A stretch of 64,000 nt of DNA from Niastella caeni (GCF_004834005.1 NZ_STFF01000001.1:619347-683346), one strand, 5' to 3'. Shown: positions 44,256 to 52,845, numbered from the stretch's first letter. Numbers and translations are program-made. Notes: a model not told the origin generated them from the sequence alone.

Positions 44256-45128
44256 ATGAAACTCGGCTTCATTGGATTAGGCAATTTAGGTACGCCCATC
44301 GCAGAGAACATTTTAACAAGCGGGCATGAAGTATTTGTATACAATCGCACCGCTTCCAAAACAAAACCATTAACCGACAAAGGCGCAACGGCCTGTGCAA
44401 CGGTAAAGGAATTAACAGCAGCCTGTACTGTTATTATCACCATGGTGTCGGACGATAAAGCTTTAAAAAGTATCTGCGAGGGTGAAGATGGCCTTATAAA
44501 AAATATGCAGCCGGGCAGCGTTCATATTTCCATGAGCACCATACTGCCGCTTACCGCCGAAGAACTTTCCAACCAGCATACACAAAACGGTTCTCACTAC
44601 CTGGCGGCGCCGGTATTTGGCCGGCCTGAAGCGGCCCGTGCCCGTAAGCTGAACTTTGTGATGTCGGGCGGCGGAGCACATCGCCCCCAATTTGAACAGT
44701 TATTGAAAGATGCAGGCGGCGCCGGCGTATGGGATTTTGGCGATGTCGTTACTGCTGCCAACACCATCAAACTCTGCGGCAATTTTATGATAGCATCTGC
44801 CCTGGAAGCCATTGGTGAAAGCGTGGCACTGGCCGAAAAAAGTAACATCGATAAACAGAAAATGTGGTCGTTCTTTACGCAAACTATTTTCAACTCGCCT
44901 ATTTATATCAACTACGGAAACATCATTGTTAACCGCCTGTTTGAACCGGCCGGATTCAGCATGCAGTTGGGATTAAAAGACGTGAACCTTGTATTATCAC
45001 AGGCAGCACACGTACAGCATAAAATGCCGTTGGCCAATTTGCTGCAAAACCATATGCAACAGCTCATAGAAAAAAAGGGCCCGGAGGTGGATTGGAGTAC
45101 GGTTTCGCAGGCAGCTGAAATCAATTGA
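44256..45128 (+). CDS. NAD(P)-dependent beta-hydroxyacid dehydrogenase (3-hydroxyisobutyrate/tartronate semialdehyde reductase-like)
   Basis: The N-terminal Rossmann fold starts FIGLGNLGTPIAENI (GxGxxG) with VYNRT at the second strand end. The family substrate loop is present as HYLAAPVFGRPEAAR, and the catalytic Lys lies in NTIKLCGNFM. This is the beta-hydroxyacid dehydrogenase family. It faces the glycerate kinase gene, so a tartronate-semialdehyde reductase feeding glycerate is a reasonable guess, though 3-hydroxyisobutyrate or succinic semialdehyde are alternatives. The stop codon lies inside the first unit of a heptamer array. Confidence 0.85.
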   Translation: MKLGFIGLGNLGTPIAENILTSGHEVFVYNRTASKTKPLTDKGATACATVKELTAACTVIITMVSDDKALKSICEGEDGLIKNMQPGSVHISMSTILPLTAEELSNQHTQNGSHYLAAPVFGRPEAARARKLNFVMSGGGAHRPQFEQLLKDAGGAGVWDFGDVVTAANTIKLCGNFMIASALEAIGESVALAEKSNIDKQKMWSFFTQTIFNSPIYINYGNIIVNRLFEPAGFSMQLGLKDVNLVLSQAAHVQHKMPLANLLQNHMQQLIEKKGPEVDWSTVSQAAEIN

Positions 45129-45195
45129 CAATTGGCAATGGACAATAGGCAAAGAATAATTTCGAATTTGCCAATTGCTTATTGCCCATTAAATG
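45122..45195. repeat. Inverted five-unit heptamer arrays (CAATNNN / TTGNNNN), 4-base core
   Basis: CAA at 45122, 45129, 45136, 45143 and 45150; then TAAT; then units at 45161, 45168, 45175, 45182 and 45189 (TTC/TTG/TTA). Five plus five units with exact 7-bp steps. The first unit (CAATTGA) includes the stop codon TGA of the dehydrogenase. Confidence 0.93.
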
Positions 45196-45207
45196 TTATT
45201 TATATCC

Positions 45208-46524
45208 TCAAGGAATCAATACAACTATAACATCCATTACATTCGTGTGCGTAGGTCCCGTAATAACATGCCCGCCCGCCTGGTGAAAGAAGTTCCAGGA
45301 ATCGTTTTGTGAAAGATATTTTTCGGCATGTAACCCGTGTTTAGCAGCCAGCTGCAACACACCCGCATCCACAACCGCACCGGCGGCATTGGTAGGGCCA
45401 TCGGTGCCATCGGTGCCGGCGCTGAGCAGCACCGGCATACCTTCACCGCCAGGAAAAGCCTTTTGCAAAGCAATTAACGCAGCCAGCGCAAACTCCTGGT
45501 TTCGGCCGCCTTTGCCCGGGTTCCTGATGGTTACCGTTGTTTCACCGCCTAATAATAAACAAGCCGGTCTCGGTCCCTGGTAATCTATTACCTGTTCCAC
45601 CAGTTCCTGCGCTTTATCCTTCGCCTCCCCTTTCAACGCATCGGTAATAATAACGGGCTCGTAATGTAGCGACCGCGCCATGTCAGCCGCCGCATCCAGC
45701 GCCACGCGATTGGTACCTATGAGGTAATTGTAACTTTTTGTAAAAATGGGATCACCGGGCTTTGGCGTTTCTGCAACCTGCTTATTCAACCCCAACTGCA
45801 ACCAGCGAATGATACTTACCGGTAGTTTATCTAACAACTGGTATTTGCGAACAATTTCCCAGGCATCGGCAAACGTAGAACGGTCGGCCACGGTAGGCCC
45901 GCTGGCAATACTATCGAGCGGATCGCCTATTACATCACTTAAAATAAAGTTGACAACCGTTGCAGGCCAGGCGGTGCGCATCAACTGCCCGCCTTTAATG
46001 CCGGCCGACAAATGTTTGCGCACGGTATTCATTTCTTCAATGGTGGCGCCGCATTGCAATAACCGGTTAAAGACTGATTGCAGTTCAGTTAATAATACCC
46101 CGGGCACACAATCTACCATCAGCGCGGATGCGCCGCCACTGATCAATGCAATCACTACATCCTTTTCATTTGCTTGTTTCAGCAATTTGAGAATTTCCCG
46201 GCCCGCCTGCAAACTGTTATCATCCGGCACCGGATGGCCGGCTTCTATGCAACGAATTCTTTTCAGCGAAAATACATGCTCGTACTTGGTAACTATAACG
46301 CCCTCGTCGATCCGGTCTCCCAAAATAATTTCCGCTTCCCGGGCCATGGCGGCACTGGCCTTACCGGCGCCTATAATAAATACCTTATTTATATCGGGCT
46401 GTTTAAAAAGCTGTTCGCCCAGGTGCAGTTGATTTTGCTGCCATCGCATATGCCTGGGCAGCAGGTACTGCGGTTGTACCGCCCGCACCCCTGCCGTAAA
46501 TATTTTAAGCGCATCCTTCCGCAT
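45208..46524 (-). CDS. Glycerate 2-kinase (GckA/MOFRL type)
   Basis: It phosphorylates D-glycerate to 2-phosphoglycerate. The N-terminal DUF4147 domain shows VFIIGAGKASAAMAREAE and SGGASALMVDCVPG, and the C-terminal MOFRL domain shows LLLGGETTVTIRNPGKGGRNQEFALAAL and SAGTDGTDGPTNAAGAVVD. Length 438 aa is standard. It is convergent with the beta-hydroxyacid dehydrogenase. Together they could run the tartronate semialdehyde-glycerate route, draining glyoxylate or serine-derived carbon into glycolysis; that pairing is inference. Confidence 0.92.
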   Translation of the reverse strand: MRKDALKIFTAGVRAVQPQYLLPRHMRWQQNQLHLGEQLFKQPDINKVFIIGAGKASAAMAREAEIILGDRIDEGVIVTKYEHVFSLKRIRCIEAGHPVPDDNSLQAGREILKLLKQANEKDVVIALISGGASALMVDCVPGVLLTELQSVFNRLLQCGATIEEMNTVRKHLSAGIKGGQLMRTAWPATVVNFILSDVIGDPLDSIASGPTVADRSTFADAWEIVRKYQLLDKLPVSIIRWLQLGLNKQVAETPKPGDPIFTKSYNYLIGTNRVALDAAADMARSLHYEPVIITDALKGEAKDKAQELVEQVIDYQGPRPACLLLGGETTVTIRNPGKGGRNQEFALAALIALQKAFPGGEGMPVLLSAGTDGTDGPTNAAGAVVDAGVLQLAAKHGLHAEKYLSQNDSWNFFHQAGGHVITGPTHTNVMDVIVVLIP

Positions 46525-46617
46525 GGTTTATAGCAAGTTTTAACGGAAAGCCAGGAACTTAGGCTGGCTCCGGTTCCGGCCCAATTTCTTATTAACCTGC
46601 TAAATTATAAAAAGCAC

Positions 46618-46670
46618 TTGGCAGGTGACGATTTTTAGTTATCTTTGAAAATAGTTGTTTAGCTAACTAT
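46618..46670 (+). promoter_or_regulatory. Promoter TTG-N19-TATCTTTG and leader dyad of the fadN-like gene
   Basis: TTG 46618-46620 and TATCTTTG 46640-46647, an exact Bacteroidota consensus with a 19-base spacer. In the 29-base leader, ATAGTT and AACTAT (46651-46670) form a dyad ending six bases before the ATG, similar in placement to the dyad before the FAD dehydrogenase (6818-6834). Confidence 0.85.
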
Positions 46671-46676
46671 TTTTTT

Positions 46677-49058
46677 ATGACTAAACGAATCATTAAAAAA
46701 GTAGCTGTACTGGGTAGTGGTGTTATGGGTTCTCGCATAGCTTGTCATTTTGCCGGCATTGGCGTACAAGTGTTGTTACTTGACATGGTGCCTAAAGATG
46801 CTGTCGAAAGCGAAAACAAAACAGCCCGTAATAAACTGGTTAACGATGCCCTCCAGGCTGCTTTGAAAAGCAATCCTTCTCCTGTTTACACGAAAGACGT
46901 GGTGAAAAAGATCACCACGGGCAATTTTACCGATAATATAAGTAGTATTACCGGGTGTGACTGGATCATTGAGGTAGTCGTTGAACGACTCGATATAAAA
47001 CAACAAATCTTTGCAGAAGTAGAAAAGTACCGAACCCCAGGTACGCTCATCACGTCCAACACGTCAGGTATTCCTATTCACCTGATGGCCGAAGGCAGAA
47101 GTGATGATTTTAAAAAACATTTCTGCGGTACTCACTTTTTTAACCCGCCCCGTTATTTACGGTTATTAGAGATCATTCCAACACCACATACAGATGCTGG
47201 TGTAGTTGATTTCTTAATGCAGTATGGCGATCTGTACCTGGGCAAAACTACCGTGTTGTGTAAAGACACACCGGCATTTATTGCCAACCGTATTGGCGTA
47301 TATGGCATTATGGCCATCTTTGGGCTGGTTGAAAAAATGGGATTAACCGTTGATGAAATTGATGCATTAACAGGTCCCGTTATAGGGCGGCCTAAATCAG
47401 CTACGTTCAGAACGGCTGATGTAGTGGGCATTGACACGTTGGTGAAAGTGGCGAAAGGCGTGTATGAGAACTGCCCCAACGATGAGCACCGCGATACCTT
47501 TATAATACCAGCCTGGCTCGAAAAAATGGTGACCAGCAATATGCTGGGCGATAAAACCGGGCAAGGCTTTTTTGTAAAGAAGAAAGGAGAAAAAGGAGAG
47601 AAGGAAATTTATTCCCTCGACCTTACAACGTTTGAATACAAATCGCGGTCTAAAGCAAAATTCGCTACGGTAGAAGCGGCCAGGCCGATCGATGATCTTA
47701 AAACAAGATTAAAGGCATTATGTGCCGGTACCGATAAAGCGGGTGATTTCTATCGTCATTTTCATTACGGACTGTTTTCGTATATCTCACACCGTATTCC
47801 CGAGATCTCTGACGAGATCTATCGAGTAGATGACGCCATGATGGCCGGCTTTGGCTGGGAGATCGGCGCTTTTGAAAGCTGGGATGTATTGGGTATTGAA
47901 AGTACTGTGAAGAAAATGAAGGAAGCCGGTTATTCAGTAGCTGGCTGGGTAAATGAAATGCTGGAAGCCGGTGTAAAGGCTTTTTATAAAGTAGAGAATG
48001 GAAAGCGGCTGTATTATGATGTGGCCTCAAAATCGTATAAATCGTTGCCCGGTGGCGATGCATTTATCGTAATGAAAAATTTTGAGAACCAGACCGTATG
48101 GAAAAACAGCGCCTGCCGGCTCTACCATTTGGGCGATGATGTTTTAGGCCTTGAATGGTATACCAAAATGGGTAGCATCGGCGGTGAAGTGCTGGAAGGA
48201 TTTCAGCAATCAATTGCCAAAGCAGAAGCGAAATATAAAGGAGTTGTAATTGCCAACGACAGCGCTAATTTCAGCGCGGGCGCCAATGTAGGCATGATTT
48301 TTATGCTTGCCATTGAACAGGAATATGATGAGCTGGATATGGCCGTTCGAATGTTCCAGAACACCATGATGCGGGCCCGGTATTCATCCGTTCCTGTGGT
48401 GGTTGCACCGCATGCGCTGGCCCTCGGCGGCGCTTGTGAGTTGAGTTTACACTCCGATAAAGTTTGTGCTGCCGCGGAAACCTATATTGGTTTGGTTGAG
48501 TTGGGTGTTGGATTGATACCCGGTGGTGGCGGTACTAAAGAATTTGTGTTACGGGCCGCAGATGAAATGCATGAAGATGAACCGGATACCATTACACTAA
48601 AGAACCGTTTTCTTACCATAGCCACGGCCAAAGTTGCTACTTCAGCGCATGAAGGGTTCGACCTGGGCATTTTACGCAAAGGAAAAGATGAAGTAGTGCT
48701 GAACCAGGGCCGCCGGATCGCAGAAGGCAAGAAGAGTGTGATTGAACTTTTTGAAAGCGGTTATGTTACACCTGTACAACGAAACGACATCAAGGTGTTG
48801 GGACGTTCAGCATTGGGCGCTTTATATGCCGGCATCAATGGCATGTGGCGCGCGCAGTATGCGACCGATCATGATGCAGTAGTAGCCAAAAAGCTGGCTT
48901 ACGTTATGTGCGGCGGCGACCTGAGCGAACCCACTTTGGTATCTGAACAATATTTACTCGATCTGGAAAGGGAAGCCTTCTTATCGCTCTGTGGCGAGAA
49001 GAAAACCCTGGAAAGAATTCAAAGTGTTTTGAAAGGCGGAAAGCCTATCCGCAATTGA
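46677..49058 (+). CDS. 3-hydroxyacyl-CoA dehydrogenase / enoyl-CoA hydratase fusion (FadN-like)
   Basis: A bifunctional beta-oxidation enzyme with the dehydrogenase first: Rossmann motif VLGSGVMGSRIACHFA, catalytic His region GTHFFNPPRYL, NTSGIPI, and second 3HCDH domain (GAFESWDVLGIE). The hydratase domain is C-terminal (SANFSAGANVGMI, ALALGGACELSLHSDKV, LGVGLIPGGGGT with a catalytic Glu). This order and 793-aa length match FadN of the Gram-positive type rather than FadB/J. A thiolase partner (FadA) is not next to it, which is unusual. A strong promoter and a leader dyad suggest dedicated control, perhaps by fatty acids. Confidence 0.92.
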   Translation: MTKRIIKKVAVLGSGVMGSRIACHFAGIGVQVLLLDMVPKDAVESENKTARNKLVNDALQAALKSNPSPVYTKDVVKKITTGNFTDNISSITGCDWIIEVVVERLDIKQQIFAEVEKYRTPGTLITSNTSGIPIHLMAEGRSDDFKKHFCGTHFFNPPRYLRLLEIIPTPHTDAGVVDFLMQYGDLYLGKTTVLCKDTPAFIANRIGVYGIMAIFGLVEKMGLTVDEIDALTGPVIGRPKSATFRTADVVGIDTLVKVAKGVYENCPNDEHRDTFIIPAWLEKMVTSNMLGDKTGQGFFVKKKGEKGEKEIYSLDLTTFEYKSRSKAKFATVEAARPIDDLKTRLKALCAGTDKAGDFYRHFHYGLFSYISHRIPEISDEIYRVDDAMMAGFGWEIGAFESWDVLGIESTVKKMKEAGYSVAGWVNEMLEAGVKAFYKVENGKRLYYDVASKSYKSLPGGDAFIVMKNFENQTVWKNSACRLYHLGDDVLGLEWYTKMGSIGGEVLEGFQQSIAKAEAKYKGVVIANDSANFSAGANVGMIFMLAIEQEYDELDMAVRMFQNTMMRARYSSVPVVVAPHALALGGACELSLHSDKVCAAAETYIGLVELGVGLIPGGGGTKEFVLRAADEMHEDEPDTITLKNRFLTIATAKVATSAHEGFDLGILRKGKDEVVLNQGRRIAEGKKSVIELFESGYVTPVQRNDIKVLGRSALGALYAGINGMWRAQYATDHDAVVAKKLAYVMCGGDLSEPTLVSEQYLLDLEREAFLSLCGEKKTLERIQSVLKGGKPIRN

Positions 49059-49086
49059 TAATAGGCGTCACATGAGAAAACACACA

Positions 49087-49116
49087 GGCGTTCCCATACC
49101 TCGGGGCGCCTTTTTT
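49087..49116 (+). terminator. Probable terminator of the fadN-like gene
   Basis: GGCG(T)TCCC pairs with GGGGCGCC and is followed by TTTTTT, 28 bases after the stop; the stem has G-T pairs and is moderate. Confidence 0.55.
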
Positions 49117-49135
49117 ATTAAATTACGTTGTGAAA

Positions 49136-49170
49136 GCTTCAAGACAAAAGCTCCAAGCTGCAAGCAATAC
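49136..49170 (+). repeat. Five-unit heptamer array (GCTNCAA)
   Basis: Units start at 49136, 49143, 49150, 49157 and 49164 (GCTTCAA, GACAAAA, GCTCCAA, GCTGCAA and one worn). Same word and length as the array at 39446-39480. Confidence 0.88.
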
Positions 49171-49211
49171 AGAGGGTTTGCAATATAGAGCCAGACCAAA
49201 CCGCGGTCAGC

Positions 49212-49244
49212 AACCACAAACAACAAACCATAAACTACAAACCG
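49212..49244 (+). repeat. Five-unit heptamer array (AACNNNA) just before the metzincin ATG
   Basis: AAC at 49212, 49219, 49226, 49233 and 49240, exact 7-bp steps, ending four bases before ATG 49248. Same word as the right arms at 33105 and 34013 but without the counter-arm; the GCTNCAA array stands in its place. Confidence 0.88.
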
Positions 49245-49247
49245 GCA

Positions 49248-49907
49248 ATGGGTGAAGTCGAATTACATACTATTACCAATCAACTCATCATTCATTCTGT
49301 ATTCTTCTTTTACGGAGATGCAGCCACTAATGATCTGTCCTGGCAAATAGCCGACGACATCAGCCAGCACTGGAATGAACCTAAAGCAAAGATCAAAATT
49401 GGCAGCGCCCTGTTCAATGTGCAGTTCGACATTGATGGTATATATGAACCCGACCTCGACCCCGAAAAAGTATGGTACAATGATAACCCCCGGTTCAATT
49501 TTTTTCGCATTGAAGAATTCGCCAACGGCAATATTTCTTTCGTAGATGGCATTGGCTGCAATACCGGTTATTTTAAACTGGATAATCTTTTACAAACTTC
49601 CACTACGGCCGCCCATGAATACGGTCATACCCTGGGGCTTGTTCATCCAATGAACCTCGATATAAGGGGCAAAGACACCCCTGGCATAATGTATCCGCGC
49701 GGCACCATTGTAGATCCACCGTTTCAATACGACCCCAATGCAGAAGCCGGTAAAGCCGGCGGTACCTTAAATCCCGTTCATCGAAAGGTGCTTATAAATG
49801 ATATTGAAGAATTAAAGCTTCATAAGTTGTTGTTTACGAATGGAAGAGCGGTAGTAGGTGATTTTTCCAGCCTATATCATTCGAAGCATACCCCGCCAGT
49901 GAGTTAA
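49248..49907 (+). CDS. Metzincin-type zinc metalloprotease
   Basis: The extended zinc motif HEYGHTLGLVH (H123, E124, H127, H133) followed by a Met-turn-like IMYP at 147-150 defines a metzincin, closest in pattern to matrixin (M10) domains. Length is only 219 aa, essentially a catalytic domain. Oddly, there is no signal peptide: the N-terminus (MGEVELHTITNQLIIHS) goes straight into the domain, and the upstream bases are a repeat array, so the leader may have been lost or the enzyme may be cytoplasmic. The last 20 residues are basic and unrelated to M10. Confidence 0.8.
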   Translation: MGEVELHTITNQLIIHSVFFFYGDAATNDLSWQIADDISQHWNEPKAKIKIGSALFNVQFDIDGIYEPDLDPEKVWYNDNPRFNFFRIEEFANGNISFVDGIGCNTGYFKLDNLLQTSTTAAHEYGHTLGLVHPMNLDIRGKDTPGIMYPRGTIVDPPFQYDPNAEAGKAGGTLNPVHRKVLINDIEELKLHKLLFTNGRAVVGDFSSLYHSKHTPPVS

Positions 49908-49910
49908 ACG

Positions 49911-50006
49911 GTTTATTGTTTCTGGTTTATTGTTTTTGGTTTTCCAGGGCGGGCAGCCCGCCAATATTCGGTCCTTCCGAATGAAAAAACAAGAAACCAT
50001 AAACTT
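49911..50006. repeat. Inverted heptamer arrays (GTTTNTN / NNAAACN) with two-hairpin core
   Basis: GTT at 49911, 49918, 49925, 49932 and 49939; AAC at 49988, 49995 and 50002. The core has two small hairpins, GGCGGGC-A-GCCCGCC and ATTCGG...CCGAAT, related to the core at 33967-34008. Starts four bases after the metzincin stop. Confidence 0.9.
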
Positions 50007-50073
50007 TCCTCCCTTGGTAATATTTGGCTTGTACCAACGACATACTTGTTGTACTTTATATTAAACAGGTATT

Positions 50074-50970
50074 ATGGCTATTCTTACCGTAAATAATCTC
50101 TATAAAAATTACGGCCTTATAAAGGCATTAAAGGGGGTATCGTTTTCGGTGCCGCCCGGATCGGTTTTTGGCATCCTGGGCCCTAACGGCAGTGGCAAAA
50201 CGACCTTGTTAGGTATTATCCTCGATGTATTAAAGGCCTCCGCAGGTTCCTATAAATTGTTCGATGAAGAGCCTACACACCTACACCGGCAACAGATAGG
50301 TACGTTACTGGAAACACCTAACTTCTACCACTACCTGAATGGCGTACAGAATTTAAAGATCGCGGCAGCGATCAAACAACGGGGTGCGGGCGATATTGAT
50401 AACGTGCTGGAAATGGTTAACCTGGAACAGCGCAAGTTTTCAAAATTCAGTACCTATTCATTAGGCATGAAACAACGGCTGGCCATTGCCAGCAGCCTGC
50501 TGGGAGATCCTGATGTGCTGGTTTTTGATGAACCAACCAATGGACTGGACCCCGTGGGCATTGCAGAAACCAGGGAACTGATCAAAAAGCTGAGCAAGTC
50601 GGGCAAAACCATTATCATGGCCAGCCACCTGCTCGATGAGGTAGAGAAAGTTTGTACCCATGTAGCGATCCTGCAAAAAGGCACGCTGATCACTCACGGA
50701 CATGTTGATGAAATACTGGTAACAGATGAAGTTGTAGAAACGGCCGCCACCGACATGCATCAATTGTACGCAATACTGCAGCAATACCCAGGCTCCAAAA
50801 AGGTTTATGCACACGAACAACATATCGAGTTGTCATTCACCGCAGGCACCGCATCACTCGAAGCGTTGAACCGGTATTGCTTTGATAACGGCGTAACCCT
50901 TCGTCACCTGCGGCTTCGCAAAAAGAGCCTGGAAACCAAATTTTTTGAACTTACCCAAACAACTAAATAG
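50074..50970 (+). CDS. ABC transporter ATP-binding protein
   Basis: Walker A GPNGSGKTTLLG, signature YSLGMKQRLAIA, Walker B VLVFDEPTNGLDP and switch ASHLLDEVEKV. About 80 extra C-terminal residues, as in BcrA/NatA-like exporters. The partner permease starts two bases after its stop, so the two are translated together. The substrate is unknown; the Bcr-like layout hints at efflux of peptides, lipids or drugs. Confidence 0.92.
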   Translation: MAILTVNNLYKNYGLIKALKGVSFSVPPGSVFGILGPNGSGKTTLLGIILDVLKASAGSYKLFDEEPTHLHRQQIGTLLETPNFYHYLNGVQNLKIAAAIKQRGAGDIDNVLEMVNLEQRKFSKFSTYSLGMKQRLAIASSLLGDPDVLVFDEPTNGLDPVGIAETRELIKKLSKSGKTIIMASHLLDEVEKVCTHVAILQKGTLITHGHVDEILVTDEVVETAATDMHQLYAILQQYPGSKKVYAHEQHIELSFTAGTASLEALNRYCFDNGVTLRHLRLRKKSLETKFFELTQTTK

Positions 50971-50971
50971 T

Positions 50972-51775
50972 ATGGGCCAATTGCTATCTATAGAATGGAT
51001 GAAGCTGAAGAACTATCGCGCTTTCTGGATACTGCTATGCCTTTATATTGCCACCATCTTTGGCGCCAATTATATTATATATAGAATACAGCAGGTAATA
51101 TATGCTGAAAGGCAGGCAAAAGGTATTGCCACCATGGTATTGGGCGATCCACCCTACTCCTTTCCTACGGTATGGCAGGCCACGGCGCATGTGAGCAGTT
51201 TCCTGTTATTTATTCCCGGCCTCATACTCATCATTGCCATAACCAATGAATACAGCTTCAAGACCCACCGCCAGAATGTTATTGATGGCTGGACCCGCCA
51301 GCAGTTCATTGCTTCCAAAATAATAATAGCTACGTTATTCGCCGTATTATCAACGGTAGTTGTTGCCATTACGGCCGTGATATTCGGTTATATGCAAGGC
51401 GATGCCGCATTCAGCTTCGAAGGTTTTTCGTATATAGGCTACTTTTTCCTGCAGGCCATGAGCTATATTATGGTTGCGTTGCTGATGGGCGTTTTGTTTA
51501 AAAGAGGCGGACTGGCCATTGGCGTTTTCTTTTCTTATGCACTGGTGCTGGAGCAGATCATTGTGCTGATCCTAAACAGATATGCTAACTTTTCTGGTCG
51601 CTATATGCCGCTGGAAACAACTGATATGCTTATCCCATTTCCTCATATTCAGCGGGTGATGAACAAGCTAACCGCTAGCCCCCCGAATTATACCGCCATT
51701 TTTATTCTGGCATTGGTTTACCTGGCTGCGTATTTATTTATTGTGGTAAGAAAATTCCAGACAGATGACCTGTAG
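50972..51775 (+). CDS. ABC-2 type permease partner
   Basis: About six membrane spans (FWILLCLYIATIFGANYII, FLLFIPGLILIIAITNEYS, KIIIATLFAVLSTVVVAITAV...) with the cytoplasmic coupling segment YSFKTHRQNVIDGWTRQQF. The ATG at 50972 (MGQLLSIEWMKLKNY) is two bases after the ATPase stop; the frame also stays open upstream inside that gene. It is convergent with the TIGR01777 gene, with stops one base apart and no terminator between them. Confidence 0.9.
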   Translation: MGQLLSIEWMKLKNYRAFWILLCLYIATIFGANYIIYRIQQVIYAERQAKGIATMVLGDPPYSFPTVWQATAHVSSFLLFIPGLILIIAITNEYSFKTHRQNVIDGWTRQQFIASKIIIATLFAVLSTVVVAITAVIFGYMQGDAAFSFEGFSYIGYFFLQAMSYIMVALLMGVLFKRGGLAIGVFFSYALVLEQIIVLILNRYANFSGRYMPLETTDMLIPFPHIQRVMNKLTASPPNYTAIFILALVYLAAYLFIVVRKFQTDDL

Positions 51776-51776
51776 T

Positions 51777-52703
51777 TTATTTTTTGAGAAGATCGTCCAG
51801 CGCCGCATCCAGGGTGGGAAATAAAAACTGGAAACCGCCGCTTACGATCTTTTCACTGCTAACAGTGGCGCTTTTCAGTATTTCAATGCTTACTTCACCC
51901 AATATCAACTTCAGTAAAAAAGAGGGAATATATACAGGAATAAAAAAACGGCCTTTCATTTTTTTAGCCAGCGTAAGCATAAAGTTTTTATTGGTCACCG
52001 GTTGAGGGGCCACCGTGTTATAGATGCCGCTTTTCCTTTCGTTTTCTATATAAATTATAAATAACCGGCACAGGTCATCAATATGGATCCAACTGGTAAC
52101 CTGGTCACCGCTTCCAAAAAACGGCGCAATACCTGCCCGTACGGGCTTTTGAAATTCCGCTAAAGCGCCACCGTCGTTGCTTAACACAATGCCACTACGA
52201 AAAATGACCAGGCGTTTATTCAATGCGGTTACGGGCTTAATGGCATCTTCCCATTTTACGCAGGTTTGGCCCAGAAAACCTTCATCGGCCGGATCGCCTT
52301 CATAAAAAGCGGGTTGTTTGGCGCTACGTTTATTATCATCGCCATACCAGCCAATGCCCGACATACTGATCACCGCCTGTACTTTGTTTTCATTTTCCTG
52401 TAAGGCCTTTACCAGCAGCGCACCACTTTGCACCCGGCTATCAACCAGTTCTGCTTTACGCTTTTTCGTCCACCGTTTATCAGCCACGCCGGCGCCGGCC
52501 AGGTTAATAATATAATCGGCTTTTTGCAACGCTTCTATATCGATAGTCTGCTTAGCCGGGTCCCACGCGGCATACGACACTGCGTCTGTGCCTGTCCGGG
52601 GATGGCGGCTTAAAATAATTACCTGGTGTTGCTTTGCGGTGAGGGCTCTGCTCAGGGCTTTGCCGATGGTGCCAGTACCGCCGGTGATAAGAATAGTAGC
52701 CAT
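51777..52703 (-). CDS. TIGR01777 family NAD-dependent epimerase/oxidoreductase
   Basis: An atypical short-chain dehydrogenase: Rossmann start ILITGGTGTIGKALSRAL, then ADYIINLAGAGVADKRWTKKRK, which is the hallmark of TIGR01777 (YfcH/SDR39U1-like). Active-site Tyr region is replaced by the family-specific SMSGIGWYGD. Length 308 aa is normal. Its reaction is unknown. The promoter -7 box is four bases before the ATG, which predicts a leaderless or nearly leaderless mRNA. Confidence 0.92.
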   Translation of the reverse strand: MATILITGGTGTIGKALSRALTAKQHQVIILSRHPRTGTDAVSYAAWDPAKQTIDIEALQKADYIINLAGAGVADKRWTKKRKAELVDSRVQSGALLVKALQENENKVQAVISMSGIGWYGDDNKRSAKQPAFYEGDPADEGFLGQTCVKWEDAIKPVTALNKRLVIFRSGIVLSNDGGALAEFQKPVRAGIAPFFGSGDQVTSWIHIDDLCRLFIIYIENERKSGIYNTVAPQPVTNKNFMLTLAKKMKGRFFIPVYIPSFLLKLILGEVSIEILKSATVSSEKIVSGGFQFLFPTLDAALDDLLKK

Positions 52704-52707
52704 AATA

Positions 52708-52715
52708 CAAAGTTA
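52708..52715 (-). promoter_or_regulatory. -7 box of the TIGR01777 gene (TAACTTTG), near-leaderless
   Basis: An exact TAnnTTTG box on the minus strand, four bases upstream of the ATG; the start site would coincide with the start codon. No TTG at the 19-base position; a repeat array occupies that place. Confidence 0.55.
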
Positions 52716-52727
52716 GGATTATTGTCG

Positions 52728-52845
52728 GTTACCAGTTACCAGTTTCAGATTACCGGATGGCAGTTACAGGTTACAAGTTACCGGTTACAAGTTTCAGGGA
52801 TTTTGCCTTTTTCATTTCTCTGTTCCTCATTCCTCATCTTAACTT
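52728..52845 (+). repeat. Ten-unit heptamer array (GTTACNN) plus a five-unit CTCATTN array
   Basis: Ten uninterrupted heptamers from 52728 to 52797 (GTTACCA, GTTTCAG, GTTACAA and similar), then, after a short gap, five pyrimidine-rich heptamers at 52811-52845 (CCTCATT-like). Ten is twice the usual five. Confidence 0.88.

Noticed and set aside
12171..45195. Ordinary rho-independent terminators as explanation of the inverted arrays
   Set aside because: Most arrays have no T run, lie next to separate normal terminators (14095, 20121, 52851), and their 7/8-bp beat is not explained by a hairpin alone.
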